A stretch of 64,000 nucleotides of DNA from Paracoccus amoyensis. Its GTDB lineage: Bacteria; Pseudomonadota; Alphaproteobacteria; Rhodobacterales; Rhodobacteraceae. The number at the start of each line of letters is the position of its first letter. The stretch's first letter is position 1. Of the stretch, positions 27,628-36,792 are shown in pieces. The stretch spans positions 1-64,000 of the forward strand of contig NZ_JACOQL010000002.1 in assembly GCF_014490725.1 (NCBI RefSeq), written 5' to 3'. A program made the translations under genes and the position numbers. Under the pieces are notes generated by a model. The model searched no databases and had not been told where the DNA came from. It was given only the letters and a program-made list of their open reading frames with translations.

Positions 27628-28281
27628 ATGGGACTGGATGATATCAAACGCCGCATTGCGGATGCCGAAGCTGCTGCGGGCCGTGCGCCCGGCAGCGTGA
27701 CCTTGATCGCCGTCAGCAAAGTGCAACCCCCCGACCGGGTCGAGGCTGTGCTGACAGCCGGGCAGCGCGTTTTTGGCGAAAACTATGTGCAGGAAGCGCA
27801 GGGCAAATGGCCCGATTGGCGCGAACGCTTTCCGGGCGTTGATCTGCACATGATCGGGCCGCTGCAATCCAACAAGGCAAGGCAGGCGGTGCAGTTGTTT
27901 GACGCAATCCACACGCTTGATCGCATGACGCTGGCCCGCAAACTTGCGGCGCAAATGCAGGAACAGGGCCGCAGCCCGCAGCTGTTCATCCAGGTGAACA
28001 CCGGGGATGAGCCGCAAAAGGCGGGGATTCTGGCGGATGAATTGCCGGGCTTTCTGGCCTCTTGTCGCGACCTTGGCCTGTCGCCGCAGGGGCTGATGTG
28101 CATTCCACCAGAGGGCGAAGACCCGGTGCCCCATTTCAGCCTGCTACGCCAGTTGGCGGTGCAGAACGACCTGCCCCTGTTGTCGATGGGGATGAGCGCG
28201 GATTTTGAAGCCGCCATTGCCCAAGGGGCGACGCATATTCGCGTCGGATCGGCCATCTTTGGCGAACGAGATTACGGTTGA
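27628..28281 (+). CDS. yggS: PLP homeostasis protein (YggS/PLPBP family)
   Basis: A 217-residue TIM-barrel-type PLP-binding protein that buffers pyridoxal phosphate. The PLP lysine is Lys31 in 'LIAVSKVQPPDRV', followed by 'FGENYVQEAQGK', 'HMIGPLQSNKAR' and 'SMGMSADFEAAIAQGATHIRVGSAIFG', split over residues 190-213. The ATG lies 14 nt after the porin terminator with no obvious Shine-Dalgarno, so weak or leaderless-like initiation is possible. Confidence 0.92.
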   Translation: MGLDDIKRRIADAEAAAGRAPGSVTLIAVSKVQPPDRVEAVLTAGQRVFGENYVQEAQGKWPDWRERFPGVDLHMIGPLQSNKARQAVQLFDAIHTLDRMTLARKLAAQMQEQGRSPQLFIQVNTGDEPQKAGILADELPGFLASCRDLGLSPQGLMCIPPEGEDPVPHFSLLRQLAVQNDLPLLSMGMSADFEAAIAQGATHIRVGSAIFGERDYG

Positions 28282-28290
28282 ACCGTGGTC

Positions 28291-28803
28291 TTATGGGTAT
28301 TTAGACAAAGAAGAAGGCACGATCACGCGTGTGCCGGGTTCAGCACGTGCCGCAATCCAGATCAGGTCGCGGCGTGCAAAGGCGATGCAGCCTTCGGTGC
28401 CAAAGCGTGGGCGGCGCCATTGGTGCAGGAAGATGGCAGATCCCCAGCCGGGAATGGCATCGGGCCAGTTCCAATCCGTCGTCAGGATCAGATCGTAAAG
28501 CGGATCGGCGCGGCGCAGGCGTTCGTGGCTGTCGGCCAGCGGCGCTTTCGCGTGATGGTTATAGGCCGCATGTTCCGGCGCGTCGCACCACAGATCGCCC
28601 GGGCCAATCGGTCGCGCCCAAGGTGCAGGCGCGGCAAGGCGGTCGGGACGATACCACAGGCCGGTGATGTGATGCATGCCCGCAGGCGTCGATTTATCGC
28701 CCTCACGCTTGGCCCCTGTAATCCCGTTCTTGCCGATGCTGCATGGAAATGTCCGGCCCATGAAGCGGATCCCCTTGGGCGTCAGGACCATATCGAGCGG
28801 CAT
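28291..28803 (-). CDS. YkuD-type L,D-transpeptidase domain protein without signal peptide
   Basis: A 170-residue protein with the catalytic YkuD pattern His127...Cys139 in 'FLHQWRRPRFGTEGCIAF'. Such enzymes form or exchange 3-3 peptidoglycan cross-links or attach proteins. No signal peptide or membrane segment is visible, which is unusual for this periplasmic family but shared by a compact alphaproteobacterial subgroup. The ATG overlaps the ribA stop (TGATG), so it is coupled to ribA. A GTG one codon upstream is an alternative start. Confidence 0.82.
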   Translation of the reverse strand: MPLDMVLTPKGIRFMGRTFPCSIGKNGITGAKREGDKSTPAGMHHITGLWYRPDRLAAPAPWARPIGPGDLWCDAPEHAAYNHHAKAPLADSHERLRRADPLYDLILTTDWNWPDAIPGWGSAIFLHQWRRPRFGTEGCIAFARRDLIWIAARAEPGTRVIVPSSLSKYP

Positions 28804-29861
28804 CACAGCAGATGCCCCGATTTGCTGGTTTTGGTATCCAGATAGTCCGTGTTGAAGCGGTTGCGCTGCGTGATCAGCGGCACACGTTCGGTCACATCGA
28901 TGCCGTGGCTTTGCAGCATGGCCACCTTGCGCGGATTGTTCGTCATCAGCCGCGTCGCGTGGAAGCCCAGCTTGCGCAGCAGCGCCGCACCGATGCGGAA
29001 ATCGCGTTCGTCATCTTCGAAGCCCAGCCGATGGTTGGCTTCGACCGTATCAAATCCCTGATTTTGCAGGTCATAGGCCCGCATCTTGTTGGCCAACCCG
29101 ATCCCCCGGCCTTCCTGGTTCAGGTAAAGCAGCACACCTGCCCCATTCCGGCCCATCGCATTCAGCGCCGCGTGAAGCTGTGGTCCGCAATCGCATTTCA
29201 GGCTGCCCAGCACATCGCCGGTAAAGCAGGCTGAATGCAGGCGTGCCAGCACCGGAGCATCGCGAGGGGGATCGCCGATTTCGATGGCGTAATGTTCGGA
29301 GCCGCCATCATCTGGGCGGAAGATATGCAGACGCGATCGTTCTGCCGAGATCAATGGCAGGCGTGCGGCCGCAACCGGGGTCATCGCAACTTCACTGGCC
29401 AGAAATGCCAGAAGCGGGCCGGGTTGCATCTGTGTCAGATCCGGCAAGGGTGTCGAGGGAACCATGAGCATCGCCGGCAAGAGCTGCGCGGATTTGGCCA
29501 GCGCCAACGCGGCCTGATGCGGCAGCACATCGCCACCGCGTTCGGTAAAGCATGGCCCCTTCATCGGCGTCATCAGATCGCCCGCAGGATCGGCCAAGGA
29601 TCGCAGCCAGCCCAGATCGGCATCCTCGGGCACCTGCACGCGGGCAAGACCGTTGTCATAAACCCGCGCCTTCAGCGTTTCCGCTCGCCGCGCGGTCAAT
29701 GTCAGAACCGGTCGCGCGATCGCCCGCATGGCCGCGAAACGATCCGCCGACAATGTCTCGACCGCCACGGCCAGATAGCCACCGATCACCACGGGCAGGC
29801 CCATGCGCAGGTCGGCGCGCGCCCGCGATGCGGTTTCGGCAAGGGTTGGTATCAGGCTCAT
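28803..29861 (-). CDS. ribA: GTP cyclohydrolase II
   Basis: A 352-residue enzyme converting GTP to 2,5-diamino-6-ribosylamino-4-pyrimidinone phosphate, the first step of riboflavin synthesis. The catalytic domain (from about residue 180) has the zinc cysteines in '[16 protein letters not shown]', '[14 protein letters not shown]' and '[12 protein letters not shown]'. The N-terminal ~170 residues are an extension that I cannot assign; they lack recognisable DHBP synthase catalytic motifs. It is followed by the coupled L,D-transpeptidase gene. Confidence 0.93.
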   Translation of the reverse strand: MSLIPTLAETASRARADLRMGLPVVIGGYLAVAVETLSADRFAAMRAIARPVLTLTARRAETLKARVYDNGLARVQVPEDADLGWLRSLADPAGDLMTPMKGPCFTERGGDVLPHQAALALAKSAQLLPAMLMVPSTPLPDLTQMQPGPLLAFLASEVAMTPVAAARLPLISAERSRLHIFRPDDGGSEHYAIEIGDPPRDAPVLARLHSACFTGDVLGSLKCDCGPQLHAALNAMGRNGAGVLLYLNQEGRGIGLANKMRAYDLQNQGFDTVEANHRLGFEDDERDFRIGAALLRKLGFHATRLMTNNPRKVAMLQSHGIDVTERVPLITQRNRFNTDYLDTKTSKSGHLL

Positions 29862-30005
29862 GATCGCTTAGCAGTCCTGCAAATTTGAAACATTTTGAAA
29901 CATAGTGGCTTTCTGCGACAACTCCATGTGAGAATTTCGACATGTTGCTGGACGCAGGCCGAGTTCGCCCTCACTCATTTGCGCAATGAACCCGAAGGAG
30001 GCAAC

Positions 30006-30692
30006 ATGGCCGGACTGAAAAAAATCCTGCTGGTCGACGACGAAGAAGACCTTCGCGAGGCCCTGGCAGAGCAATTGGTGGCAACGGATGAGTTTGACGT
30101 ATCCGAGGCCGGAACAGGGGCAGGGGCCGTCGAGGCCACGAAAGGCGCCATCTTTGATCTGGTGGTGCTGGATGTCGGCCTGCCCGATACCGATGGTCGC
30201 GAGCTGTGCAAGAAGCTGCGCAAGCTGAATGTGAAATGCCCGATCATCATGCTGACCGGGCACGATACCGATGCCGACACGATTCTGGGCCTGGACAGCG
30301 GTGCGAATGATTATATCACCAAGCCGTTCAAGTTTCCGGTTCTGCTGGCACGCCTTCGGGCGCAGCTGCGCACCCATGAACAGTCGGAAGACGCCATCTT
30401 CCAGCTTGGCCCATATACGTTCAAGCCGGCGATGAAGATGCTGATCGACCAGAAGGACCGCAAGATCCGCCTGACCGAAAAGGAAACCAACATCCTGAAG
30501 TTCCTGTATCGTGCACAGGACGGGGTCGTGCCGCGTGACATTCTGCTGCACGAAGTTTGGGGCTATAACGCCGGTGTCACGACGCATACGCTGGAGACCC
30601 ATATCTATCGCCTGCGCCAGAAGATCGAGCCCGATCCCTCGAACGCGCGGCTGCTGGTGACGGAATCGGGCGGCTATCGTCTGGTCGCCTGA
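30006..30692 (+). CDS. OmpR/PhoB-family response regulator
   Basis: A 228-residue two-component regulator. The receiver domain has acidic residues D11/D12, phospho-acceptor Asp56 ('LVVLDVGLP'), the conserved Thr in 'IIMLTGHD' and Lys106 ('ITKPF'). The C-terminal winged helix has 'LTEKETNILKFL' and 'VTTHTLETHIYRLRQKI'. No histidine kinase gene is adjacent, so it is an orphan in this window. It could be CenR-like, but that is a guess. AAGGAGG precedes the ATG; a terminator follows. Confidence 0.9.
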   Translation: MAGLKKILLVDDEEDLREALAEQLVATDEFDVSEAGTGAGAVEATKGAIFDLVVLDVGLPDTDGRELCKKLRKLNVKCPIIMLTGHDTDADTILGLDSGANDYITKPFKFPVLLARLRAQLRTHEQSEDAIFQLGPYTFKPAMKMLIDQKDRKIRLTEKETNILKFLYRAQDGVVPRDILLHEVWGYNAGVTTHTLETHIYRLRQKIEPDPSNARLLVTESGGYRLVA

Positions 30693-30713
30693 TCCCCCCG
30701 AAAATTTTGCGAT

Positions 30714-30739
30714 AAGACCCGGCATCTGCCGGGTCTTTT
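30714..30739 (+). terminator. Terminator of the response-regulator gene
   Basis: Stem AAGACCCGGCA / TGCCGGGTCTT with a minimal loop (30714-30737), followed by TT. It starts 21 nt after the stop codon. Confidence 0.9.
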
Positions 30740-30925
30740 GCATGATGGGGCGGTCGCCGTGCCATTTCCTGTTCACGATATTGTATCACTGGCCTTCGGG
30801 GTCGCTTTCGGTGGAACCCATGCGATGCCCGGAAGTTATGTGCCCGAAGCCCAGTGGTCGGCGGATACGGCCACAACCCCTTCCTCTCTGATGCCCCGGC
30901 GTTTCCCCCGCCGGGGTTTTCTTTT
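30740..30925 (+). ncRNA. Possible intergenic transcript with its own terminator
   Basis: Between the response-regulator terminator and the converging GS-HQR gene lies about 150 nt with no supportable gene, followed by a second strong plus-strand terminator. A 49-codon frame ends just before that hairpin but has no ribosome-binding site or recognisable product. A small RNA is plausible; a tandem back-up terminator is the alternative. No promoter was identified. Confidence 0.3.
30894..30925 (+). terminator. Second plus-strand intrinsic terminator
   Basis: Perfect 8-bp stem CCCCGGCG / CGCCGGGG with a 7-nt loop (30894-30916), then TTTTCTTTT. The T-run is only on the plus strand, so it is not the terminator of the minus-strand GS-HQR gene beginning 15 nt beyond. 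Confidence 0.88.
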
Positions 30926-30939
30926 ACCACGCATGGAAA

Positions 30940-31914
30940 TCAGCCCCGGCCATGTGGCGCGGACCAGTCGATGTCAGGTCCGATAGGAATGATCCGGTTC
31001 GGATTGATCATGTCGTGGCTGAAGTAATAGTGCCGGTTGAAATGATCGGGGCGCACGGTGTCGGCGATACCCGGCCATTGATACAATTCCTTCGCCCAGC
31101 CCCACAGGTTCGGATATTGGACGATCTGGCGGCGATTGCATTTGAAATGGGTGTGGTAGACGGAATCAAAGCGGCAGATCGTTGTGAACAGACGCCAGTC
31201 CGCCTCGGTCACGCGGTCTCCTGCCAGATAGCGATTTTCGGCCAGCACCCCCTCGATCCAGTCCAGGCTGTCGAAAAGCGGTCCGATGGCCTTGTCATAA
31301 GCCTCTTGCGAGGTGGCGAACCCCGCCTTGTAGACGCCGTTATTGACGCTGTCATAGATACGGCTGTTCAGCGCATCACAACGCTCGCGCAGATCGTCGG
31401 GCAGATAATTGTCCGTATTGCCGGTGATGCCATCAAACGCGCTGTTGAACATGCGGATGATATCCGCGCTTTCATTCGAAACGATGGTATTTTGTTGGCG
31501 ATCCCACAGGACCGGAACCGTCACACGCCCCGACGCCTGCGGATTGGCCCGCAGATAGATATCGCGCATGTATTGGCTGGCAAACAGCGCGTCACCCGTG
31601 GCCCCCGGAAAATCGGTCCGAAACTCCCACCCCTCACCCAGCATGTCGGGATGAACGACCGAGACGCCGATATGATCCGTCAGCCCCTTCAGCGCGCGAA
31701 AGATCAGCGTGCGATGCGCCCACGGGCAGGCATAGGAAACATACAGGTGATACCGCCCGCTTTCCGCCGTGAAGCCGCCTTCGCCCGTCGGTCCGGGCGC
31801 ACCATCCACCGTTACCCAATTGCGGAATTTCGAGGTGTCGCGGACAAACTCGCCGCCCTGACTTTCGGTATCATACCACTCGTCTTTCCAGACGCCTTTA
31901 ACCAGCTGCCCCAA
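30940..31914 (-). CDS. Glutathionyl-hydroquinone reductase (Xi-class GST, YqjG/ECM4 family)
   Basis: A 324-residue enzyme reducing glutathionyl-hydroquinones to hydroquinones with GSH. The catalytic Cys63 lies in 'SYACPWAHRTLIFRALKGL', with 'HPDMLGEGWEF' and 'VTVPVLWDRQQNTIVSNESA' of the thioredoxin domain and 'RVTEADWRLFTTICRFD' in the helical domain. Length matches the family. It is monocistronic, convergent with the response-regulator region. Confidence 0.94.
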   Translation of the reverse strand: MGQLVKGVWKDEWYDTESQGGEFVRDTSKFRNWVTVDGAPGPTGEGGFTAESGRYHLYVSYACPWAHRTLIFRALKGLTDHIGVSVVHPDMLGEGWEFRTDFPGATGDALFASQYMRDIYLRANPQASGRVTVPVLWDRQQNTIVSNESADIIRMFNSAFDGITGNTDNYLPDDLRERCDALNSRIYDSVNNGVYKAGFATSQEAYDKAIGPLFDSLDWIEGVLAENRYLAGDRVTEADWRLFTTICRFDSVYHTHFKCNRRQIVQYPNLWGWAKELYQWPGIADTVRPDHFNRHYYFSHDMINPNRIIPIGPDIDWSAPHGRG

Positions 31915-32012
31915 AACGGCCTCCCTTCCTGCGACGCATGACAGGAATAAGGGCGCTTCGGGGCGATTTGGTCAACCGGAACCCGCCCGAAAGCGGGTTT
32001 CGGGAAATCCGA

Positions 32013-33328
32013 TCAGGCGATGGCCTGATCGCGGGTTTCGGTCTTGACCATCAGCAGCGCCGCAGCCGCCAGAAGCAGCAGCAAGGCGAATGCCCCTATG
32101 GCAAACCCAAACCCCTTGGCAAAGACAAAACCAAGCAGGCTTGGCGCAAGGATGCCGCCCAGACGCGCCATGGCGCTGGCCGTGCCCATGCCGGTCCCGC
32201 GCAGATGTGTCGGATACAGTTCGGGGGTAAAGGCATAGAGTGCCCCCCATGTGCCCAGCAAGGCAAAGCTCATCAGGATCAGGGCGAATGCGACCACGCC
32301 AGCACTGCTTGCCGCCGCGAACAGGGCGCAGCCCGCGGCGCTGAGCAGCAGAAAGCCCAGCAGCGTGACCCGGCGTCCGATGGCCTCGACCCCCCAGGCG
32401 GCCAAGGCATAGCCGGGGATCTGCGCCAAGGCCAGGATGACCAGAAAGCCGTAACCTCGCACAAAGCCAAACCCTTCGGTGGCCAACTGTCCGGGCACCC
32501 AGACGAACACCCCGTAATAAGACAGCGAGACAAGGAACCAGACCGCCAGCACCCCAATCGTGCGGCTGCGCAGCATATCGGAAAAGATCGACGTTTCCGC
32601 GCCGCTTGGCCGATTGGCCGTGACCAGTTCGACATCGTCAGTCAGCGTCTGGACGCCATTGGCTGCCAGCACGCGATTGACGACCTTCTTTGCTGCGTCG
32701 GGCTGACCCTTGCGGACCAGATACATGGGTGATTCCGGCACCCAAAGGCGCAGAAAGACCCGATCACCGCCGGAACCGCCGCAACGGCAAAGATCCAGCG
32801 CCACGGCGCCGCAGCCCCTTGCGATGCCGCAATCCATGCCGTCAGCGCAACGATGATCGTGCCAATGGCCCAGAAACCTTCCAGCCAGACCAGCCAGCGG
32901 CCTCGGTTTTTGGGGGGCAGAAATTCGGCCATCATCGCGTAATCGACCGGCAGCGTGCCGCCCACCGCCACGCCCGTCAGAAAGCGCAGCACCAGCAGCA
33001 CGGTGAAATCCTGTGCAAAAACCGACGCCATTCCGAAAACCGCGTCCATCAGGACTGTCAGCATCAGGATGTTGCGCCGCCCAATCCGGTCGGCGATCCG
33101 ACCAAAGGCAAATGCCCCCACGAACATGCCCAGAAAGAACAGCGTGCCAATCTGGAACGCCGTGACCCGCTCGATCCCGAAGGTCGCGGCGACGGATGGT
33201 GCGGCAAAGCCGACCGCGATGACCTGCATCGCATCCGCCGCCCAGACCAGACCGAAAATACCCAGCAAGCGCCACTGAAACCGGCCAGCACCTCCGCGCG
33301 CCAGGGCCTCATCAACCGTCATCTGCAT
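32013..33328 (-). pseudogene. MFS transporter (metabolite:H+ symporter type) split by a single-base frameshift
   Basis: The N-terminal half (start ATG 33328, AGGG upstream) reads in one frame through 'FAVAAVPAVIG', with MFS signatures 'FGRIADRIGRRN' and 'RFLTGVAVGGTLPVDYAMMAEFLPPKNRGR' split over residues 70-145. The C-terminal half continues in another frame from 'VFLRLWVPESPMYLVRKG' to the end. Restoring one G in the GGG run (CCC at 32759-32761 on the plus strand) joins them into a normal ~438-residue 12-helix transporter. Either a recent inactivating mutation, a sequencing error or phase variation. The substrate is unknown; relatives carry aromatic acids, niacin or sugars. Confidence 0.88.
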
Positions 33329-33487
33329 CGCCATTGCCCTCTGTTGCAGATAGTTTGGCGAAATGCTTAACGCGACCCACTCAATTCACCAAGCCGTGAT
33401 TTCGCAGATGCAGCATTTTCTTGTTGCCCGGAAACTCGACACGACCGGAACCAATGTTTAGGTTCCCCGCGACAAAGGAGAGCCCGC

Positions 33488-34273
33488 ATGTTCACACTTG
33501 CCACCTGGAACATCAATTCGGTCCGTCTGCGTGAAGGGCTGGTCGCGCGATTGTTGCGCGAGGACAGCCCGGACATCCTGTGTCTGCAGGAATGCAAATC
33601 ACCGGTCGAGAAGATCCCGTTAGAGGCTTTCCGTGCCCTTGGTTACAACTACATCATCGCGCGTGGGCAAAAGGGCTATAATGGCGTGGCCATCCTGTCG
33701 CGCCTGCCGCTGGAAGATGCCGGTGATCGCGATTATGCCGGTCTGGGCCATGCCCGTCATGTCGCCGCGCGGCTGGAAAATGGCGTCACGATCCATAACT
33801 TCTATGTTCCGGCAGGTGGCGACATTCCTGACCGCGAACAGAATATCAAATTCGGGCAAAAGTTGGATTTCCTGACCGAGATGCGCGATGCCTTTCATGC
33901 CGACAACCCACAGAAATCCATCCTTGTCGGCGATCTGAACATCGCTCCGCGCGAAGATGACGTCTGGTCGCACAAGCAATTGCTGAAAATCGTCAGCCAC
34001 ACGCCGATCGAGGTTGAACATCTTGGCGCGGCCCAGGACGCAGGAAACTGGGTCGACATCACCCGCAAGGATATCCCTGAGGGCCTGCTGTATTCGTGGT
34101 GGAGCTATCGCGCAAAGGATTGGGACGCAGCGGATAAGGGCCGCAGGCTGGACCATGTCTGGGCCACACCCGATATCGCCAATGCCGGTCACGGCAGCCG
34201 CATCCTGCGCGCGGTGCGTGGTTGGGAACAGCCCAGCGACCATGTGCCCGTCTTTGCGGCCTTTGATCTCTAG
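33488..34273 (+). CDS. xthA: Exodeoxyribonuclease III
   Basis: A 261-residue Mg-dependent AP endonuclease/3'-exonuclease of base-excision repair. Catalytic residues are visible: Asn in 'TWNINSVR', Glu35 in 'CLQECKSP', 'GDLNIAPREDDVW', 'RLDHVWATP' and the C-terminal 'SDHVPVFAAF'. AAAGGAGAG precedes the ATG. It is divergent from the broken MFS gene. Confidence 0.96.
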   Translation: MFTLATWNINSVRLREGLVARLLREDSPDILCLQECKSPVEKIPLEAFRALGYNYIIARGQKGYNGVAILSRLPLEDAGDRDYAGLGHARHVAARLENGVTIHNFYVPAGGDIPDREQNIKFGQKLDFLTEMRDAFHADNPQKSILVGDLNIAPREDDVWSHKQLLKIVSHTPIEVEHLGAAQDAGNWVDITRKDIPEGLLYSWWSYRAKDWDAADKGRRLDHVWATPDIANAGHGSRILRAVRGWEQPSDHVPVFAAFDL

Positions 34274-34381
34274 GGCAAAGCTGACATTGGCCGATTCGTT
34301 CGGGCATCTGCCCCTTTCGTTCTGGCCGCGAACGCCCCATATTACGGAAAATCAGATACGAACCCAGATTCCGGGGACAAT

Positions 34382-35296
34382 ATGACCATGCTTTTTGACG
34401 GCGCACAGAATGCGCCCCAGGCCGGCGATTTCATCAAGGACGTGACCGAGGCTGACTTTATGGCCGAGGTCGTCGAAAAGTCGATGGACGTTCCGGTCAT
34501 CGTTGATTTCTGGGCGCCGTGGTGCGGCCCGTGCAAAACCCTTGGCCCGCAATTGGAAGCCGAGGTTGCCAAGCACAAGGGCCGCGTCCGCATGGCCAAG
34601 GTCAATGTGGATGAAAACCAGATGATCGCAGGGCAATTGCGCGTGCAGTCGATCCCGACGGTCTATGCCTTTTTCAAAGGCCAGCCGGTTGATGCCTTTC
34701 AGGGCGCATTGCCACAAAGCGAAATCAAGCAATTCGTGGACAAGCTGATTGCCCTTGGCGGTGACGACGGTGGCTTGGGCGACGCCATCGAAGCGGCCGA
34801 AGCGATGCTGGAAGAAGGCGCCATCGATGACGCCATCGAAACCTTTGCCGCGATCACCGAAGAAGATGCCGACAGCGCCGAAGCCTGGGGCGGGTTGGTC
34901 CGTGCGCATCTAGCCAAGAAAGATCTGGCTGGCGCAGAAGCTGCCTTGGCCCGCGTGCCCGAAGCCCCGGCCAAATCGCCGCTGGTCGAGGCCGCACGCG
35001 CTGCGCTGCAACTTGCCAGGCAGGCCGAGAACGCCGGTCCCTTGGGCGAACTGCAAGCCAAGGTCGAGGCCGATCCCGCCGATCAGCAAGCCCGCCTTGA
35101 CTATGCGCAGGCCCTGCATGCGGCGGGCGACATCGAACAAGCGATCGAGGTTCTGCTGGACAGTTTTCGCCGCGACCGCGAATGGAATGATGGCGCGACA
35201 AAGCGGCAATTGCTGACCATCTTTGACAGCCTGAAGCCAACCGACCCGGTGGGACAAAAAGGCCGGCGGCGCCTGTCATCCATGATTTTTGCCTGA
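34382..35296 (+). CDS. Thioredoxin-TPR protein (CnoX/YbbN-like)
   Basis: A 304-residue fusion: thioredoxin domain (about 15-125) with active site WCGPC at 47-51, followed by a TPR-like helical region ('ADQQARLDYAQALHAAGDIEQA'-type repeats) to the C-terminus. This matches the YbbN/CnoX chaperedoxin family, which holds oxidised clients for DnaK/GroEL; a redox-active CXXC is retained, unlike in E. coli YbbN. It begins a run with LON-domain, Trm112 and rhomboid genes. Confidence 0.93.
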   Translation: MTMLFDGAQNAPQAGDFIKDVTEADFMAEVVEKSMDVPVIVDFWAPWCGPCKTLGPQLEAEVAKHKGRVRMAKVNVDENQMIAGQLRVQSIPTVYAFFKGQPVDAFQGALPQSEIKQFVDKLIALGGDDGGLGDAIEAAEAMLEEGAIDDAIETFAAITEEDADSAEAWGGLVRAHLAKKDLAGAEAALARVPEAPAKSPLVEAARAALQLARQAENAGPLGELQAKVEADPADQQARLDYAQALHAAGDIEQAIEVLLDSFRRDREWNDGATKRQLLTIFDSLKPTDPVGQKGRRRLSSMIFA

Positions 35297-35311
35297 TCCA
35301 GAAGGGTGACA

Positions 35312-35938
35312 ATGCCCATCCGCTTTGACCTGCCCGGACGTATCGCACTGTTCCCGCTGACGGGGGTGGTGCTGATGCCCCGGTCGCGTCTGCCGCTGCA
35401 TATCTTCGAGCCGCGCTATCTGCAGATGCTGGATGATGCGTTGAAAACCGACCATCGGATGATCGGCATGATCCAGCCCGACGGGGACAAGCTCTCTGCC
35501 ATTGGTTGCGCAGGACGGGTGATTGCCTTTTCAGAAACGGATGACGGGCGGATGATGATCTCGCTCAAGGCTGTGTCGCGCTTTCGTCTGATCGATTCGG
35601 ATCAGGGCTTCGCCCCTTATCTCAGCGGGCAGGCCGACTGGTCGCCGTTCGACCGCGATCTGAAAGGCCCCGAGCAGGATCCCGGACTGGATCGAGAGGC
35701 GCTGCTGCATCTGTTGCGCCGCTTTATGCGGGCGCATGATTTTTCGACCGATCTTGGCCCTGCGGCCACCGCGGATGATGAATTGCTGATCAACTCATTG
35801 TCGATGATGCTGCCGTTTTCTGTCGGTGATAAACAAGCATTGCTGGAATCGCCCAGCCTTGCGGATCGGCGCGAATTGTTGTTCGGCCTGATCGAATTCA
35901 CGCTGCGCAACGGCGACAACGAGGAAACCTTGCAATGA
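35312..35938 (+). CDS. LON substrate-binding-domain protein
   Basis: A 208-residue protein consisting of a Lon N-terminal (LON_substr_bdg) domain only: '[30 protein letters not shown]' spans residues 10-39, followed by 'GCAGRVI'. No ATPase or protease domain is present. It may act as an adaptor or in protein quality control; function is unproven. ATG 35312 is preferred to a GTG two codons earlier because of AAGGG spacing. The stop overlaps the next ATG (ATGA). Confidence 0.88.
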   Translation: MPIRFDLPGRIALFPLTGVVLMPRSRLPLHIFEPRYLQMLDDALKTDHRMIGMIQPDGDKLSAIGCAGRVIAFSETDDGRMMISLKAVSRFRLIDSDQGFAPYLSGQADWSPFDRDLKGPEQDPGLDREALLHLLRRFMRAHDFSTDLGPAATADDELLINSLSMMLPFSVGDKQALLESPSLADRRELLFGLIEFTLRNGDNEETLQ

Positions 35939-36132
35939 ACGATACCACCGCCCCCGCATTTGACCGCCATATGCTTGAGGCTCTGGTCTGCCCGGTGACG
36001 CATACCACGCTGTCCTATGACGCAGAGGGGCAGGAACTGGTGTCGAAAGCAGCCGGACTTGCCTTTCCAATTCGCGCCGGCATTCCGATCATGCTGATCG
36101 ACGAAGCGCGCCAGATCAAAGCGGATCGTTAA
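35935..36132 (+). CDS. Trm112-family small protein
   Basis: A 65-residue YcaR/Trm112-like protein: '[17 protein letters not shown]', '[18 protein letters not shown]'. Eukaryotic and archaeal Trm112 activates methyltransferases; the bacterial role is unclear. Only one cysteine remains, so a zinc finger is unlikely. Start overlaps the LON-domain gene, and the rhomboid GTG follows directly after the stop codon. Confidence 0.88.
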   Translation: MNDTTAPAFDRHMLEALVCPVTHTTLSYDAEGQELVSKAAGLAFPIRAGIPIMLIDEARQIKADR

Positions 36133-36792
36133 GTGCAGGATCATCCTTACCGCACCCGCGCCGCCGAGACCGTGGGCCTCCGGCAGCAGCTGCCCCTGTG
36201 GGTCATTGCCGTCATTGCCATCTGCTGTCTGGTCGAACTGGCGCTGGTCCTGGGAAATCTTGCCTATGATCCCCGCTTGCGGACCTTTGTCTTTATCATC
36301 GGAGGCTTCTGGTCGCCGGTGTTTTGGGCCAATCAAGGGGCCTATCCGGCGCAGCCCATTGTCATGTTCCTGAGCTATGGACTGCTGCATTCGGGTCTGA
36401 TGCATCTGGCCATGAACATGATCTCGCTGGCCGTTCTGGCGCGAGAGTTGAAGCGGATGATCAGCCCGCTGCGGATGTTCCTGATCTATGCCGTCAGTCA
36501 GATCGCGGCGGCGCTGCTGTTCGCGATCATGGACCCACAGGCTGGCCCGATGGTCGGGGCCTCTGGTGCAATCTTCGGGTTGGCGGGGGCATTGGTGGGC
36601 TATGCGGCCATCGTGGGTCTGCGCCGCAAGCGGCCGATGGGGCAATTGTGGCGCGGTGTCATGTGGTTGCTGGTGCTGAATGTCGGGTTGACGATCCTGA
36701 TGCCGTCAATCGCATGGCAGGCCCATCTGGGCGGTGCGCTGGCCGGGCTGCTGATGGGCGTCGCACTGGCCTTCATGCCGGTGCGCCGCTGA
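36133..36792 (+). CDS. Rhomboid-family intramembrane serine protease
   Basis: A 219-residue membrane protease with about six helices. The catalytic pair is Ser144 in 'GASGAIFG' and His198 in 'AHLGGALAGLLMG'; the 'HSGLMHLAMN' motif (86-95) and GxxxG-like packing motif are typical. It cleaves transmembrane substrates; targets are unknown. The GTG start abuts the trm112 stop codon without spacing, implying coupling. Confidence 0.92.
   Translation: MQDHPYRTRAAETVGLRQQLPLWVIAVIAICCLVELALVLGNLAYDPRLRTFVFIIGGFWSPVFWANQGAYPAQPIVMFLSYGLLHSGLMHLAMNMISLAVLARELKRMISPLRMFLIYAVSQIAAALLFAIMDPQAGPMVGASGAIFGLAGALVGYAAIVGLRRKRPMGQLWRGVMWLLVLNVGLTILMPSIAWQAHLGGALAGLLMGVALAFMPVRR

Noticed and set aside
31979-32031. 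Hairpins near the end of the broken MFS gene as terminators
   Set aside because: AACCCGC/GCGGGTT and CGATCAGGC/GCCTGATCG are good stems, but no T-run follows on the minus strand and one overlaps coding sequence.
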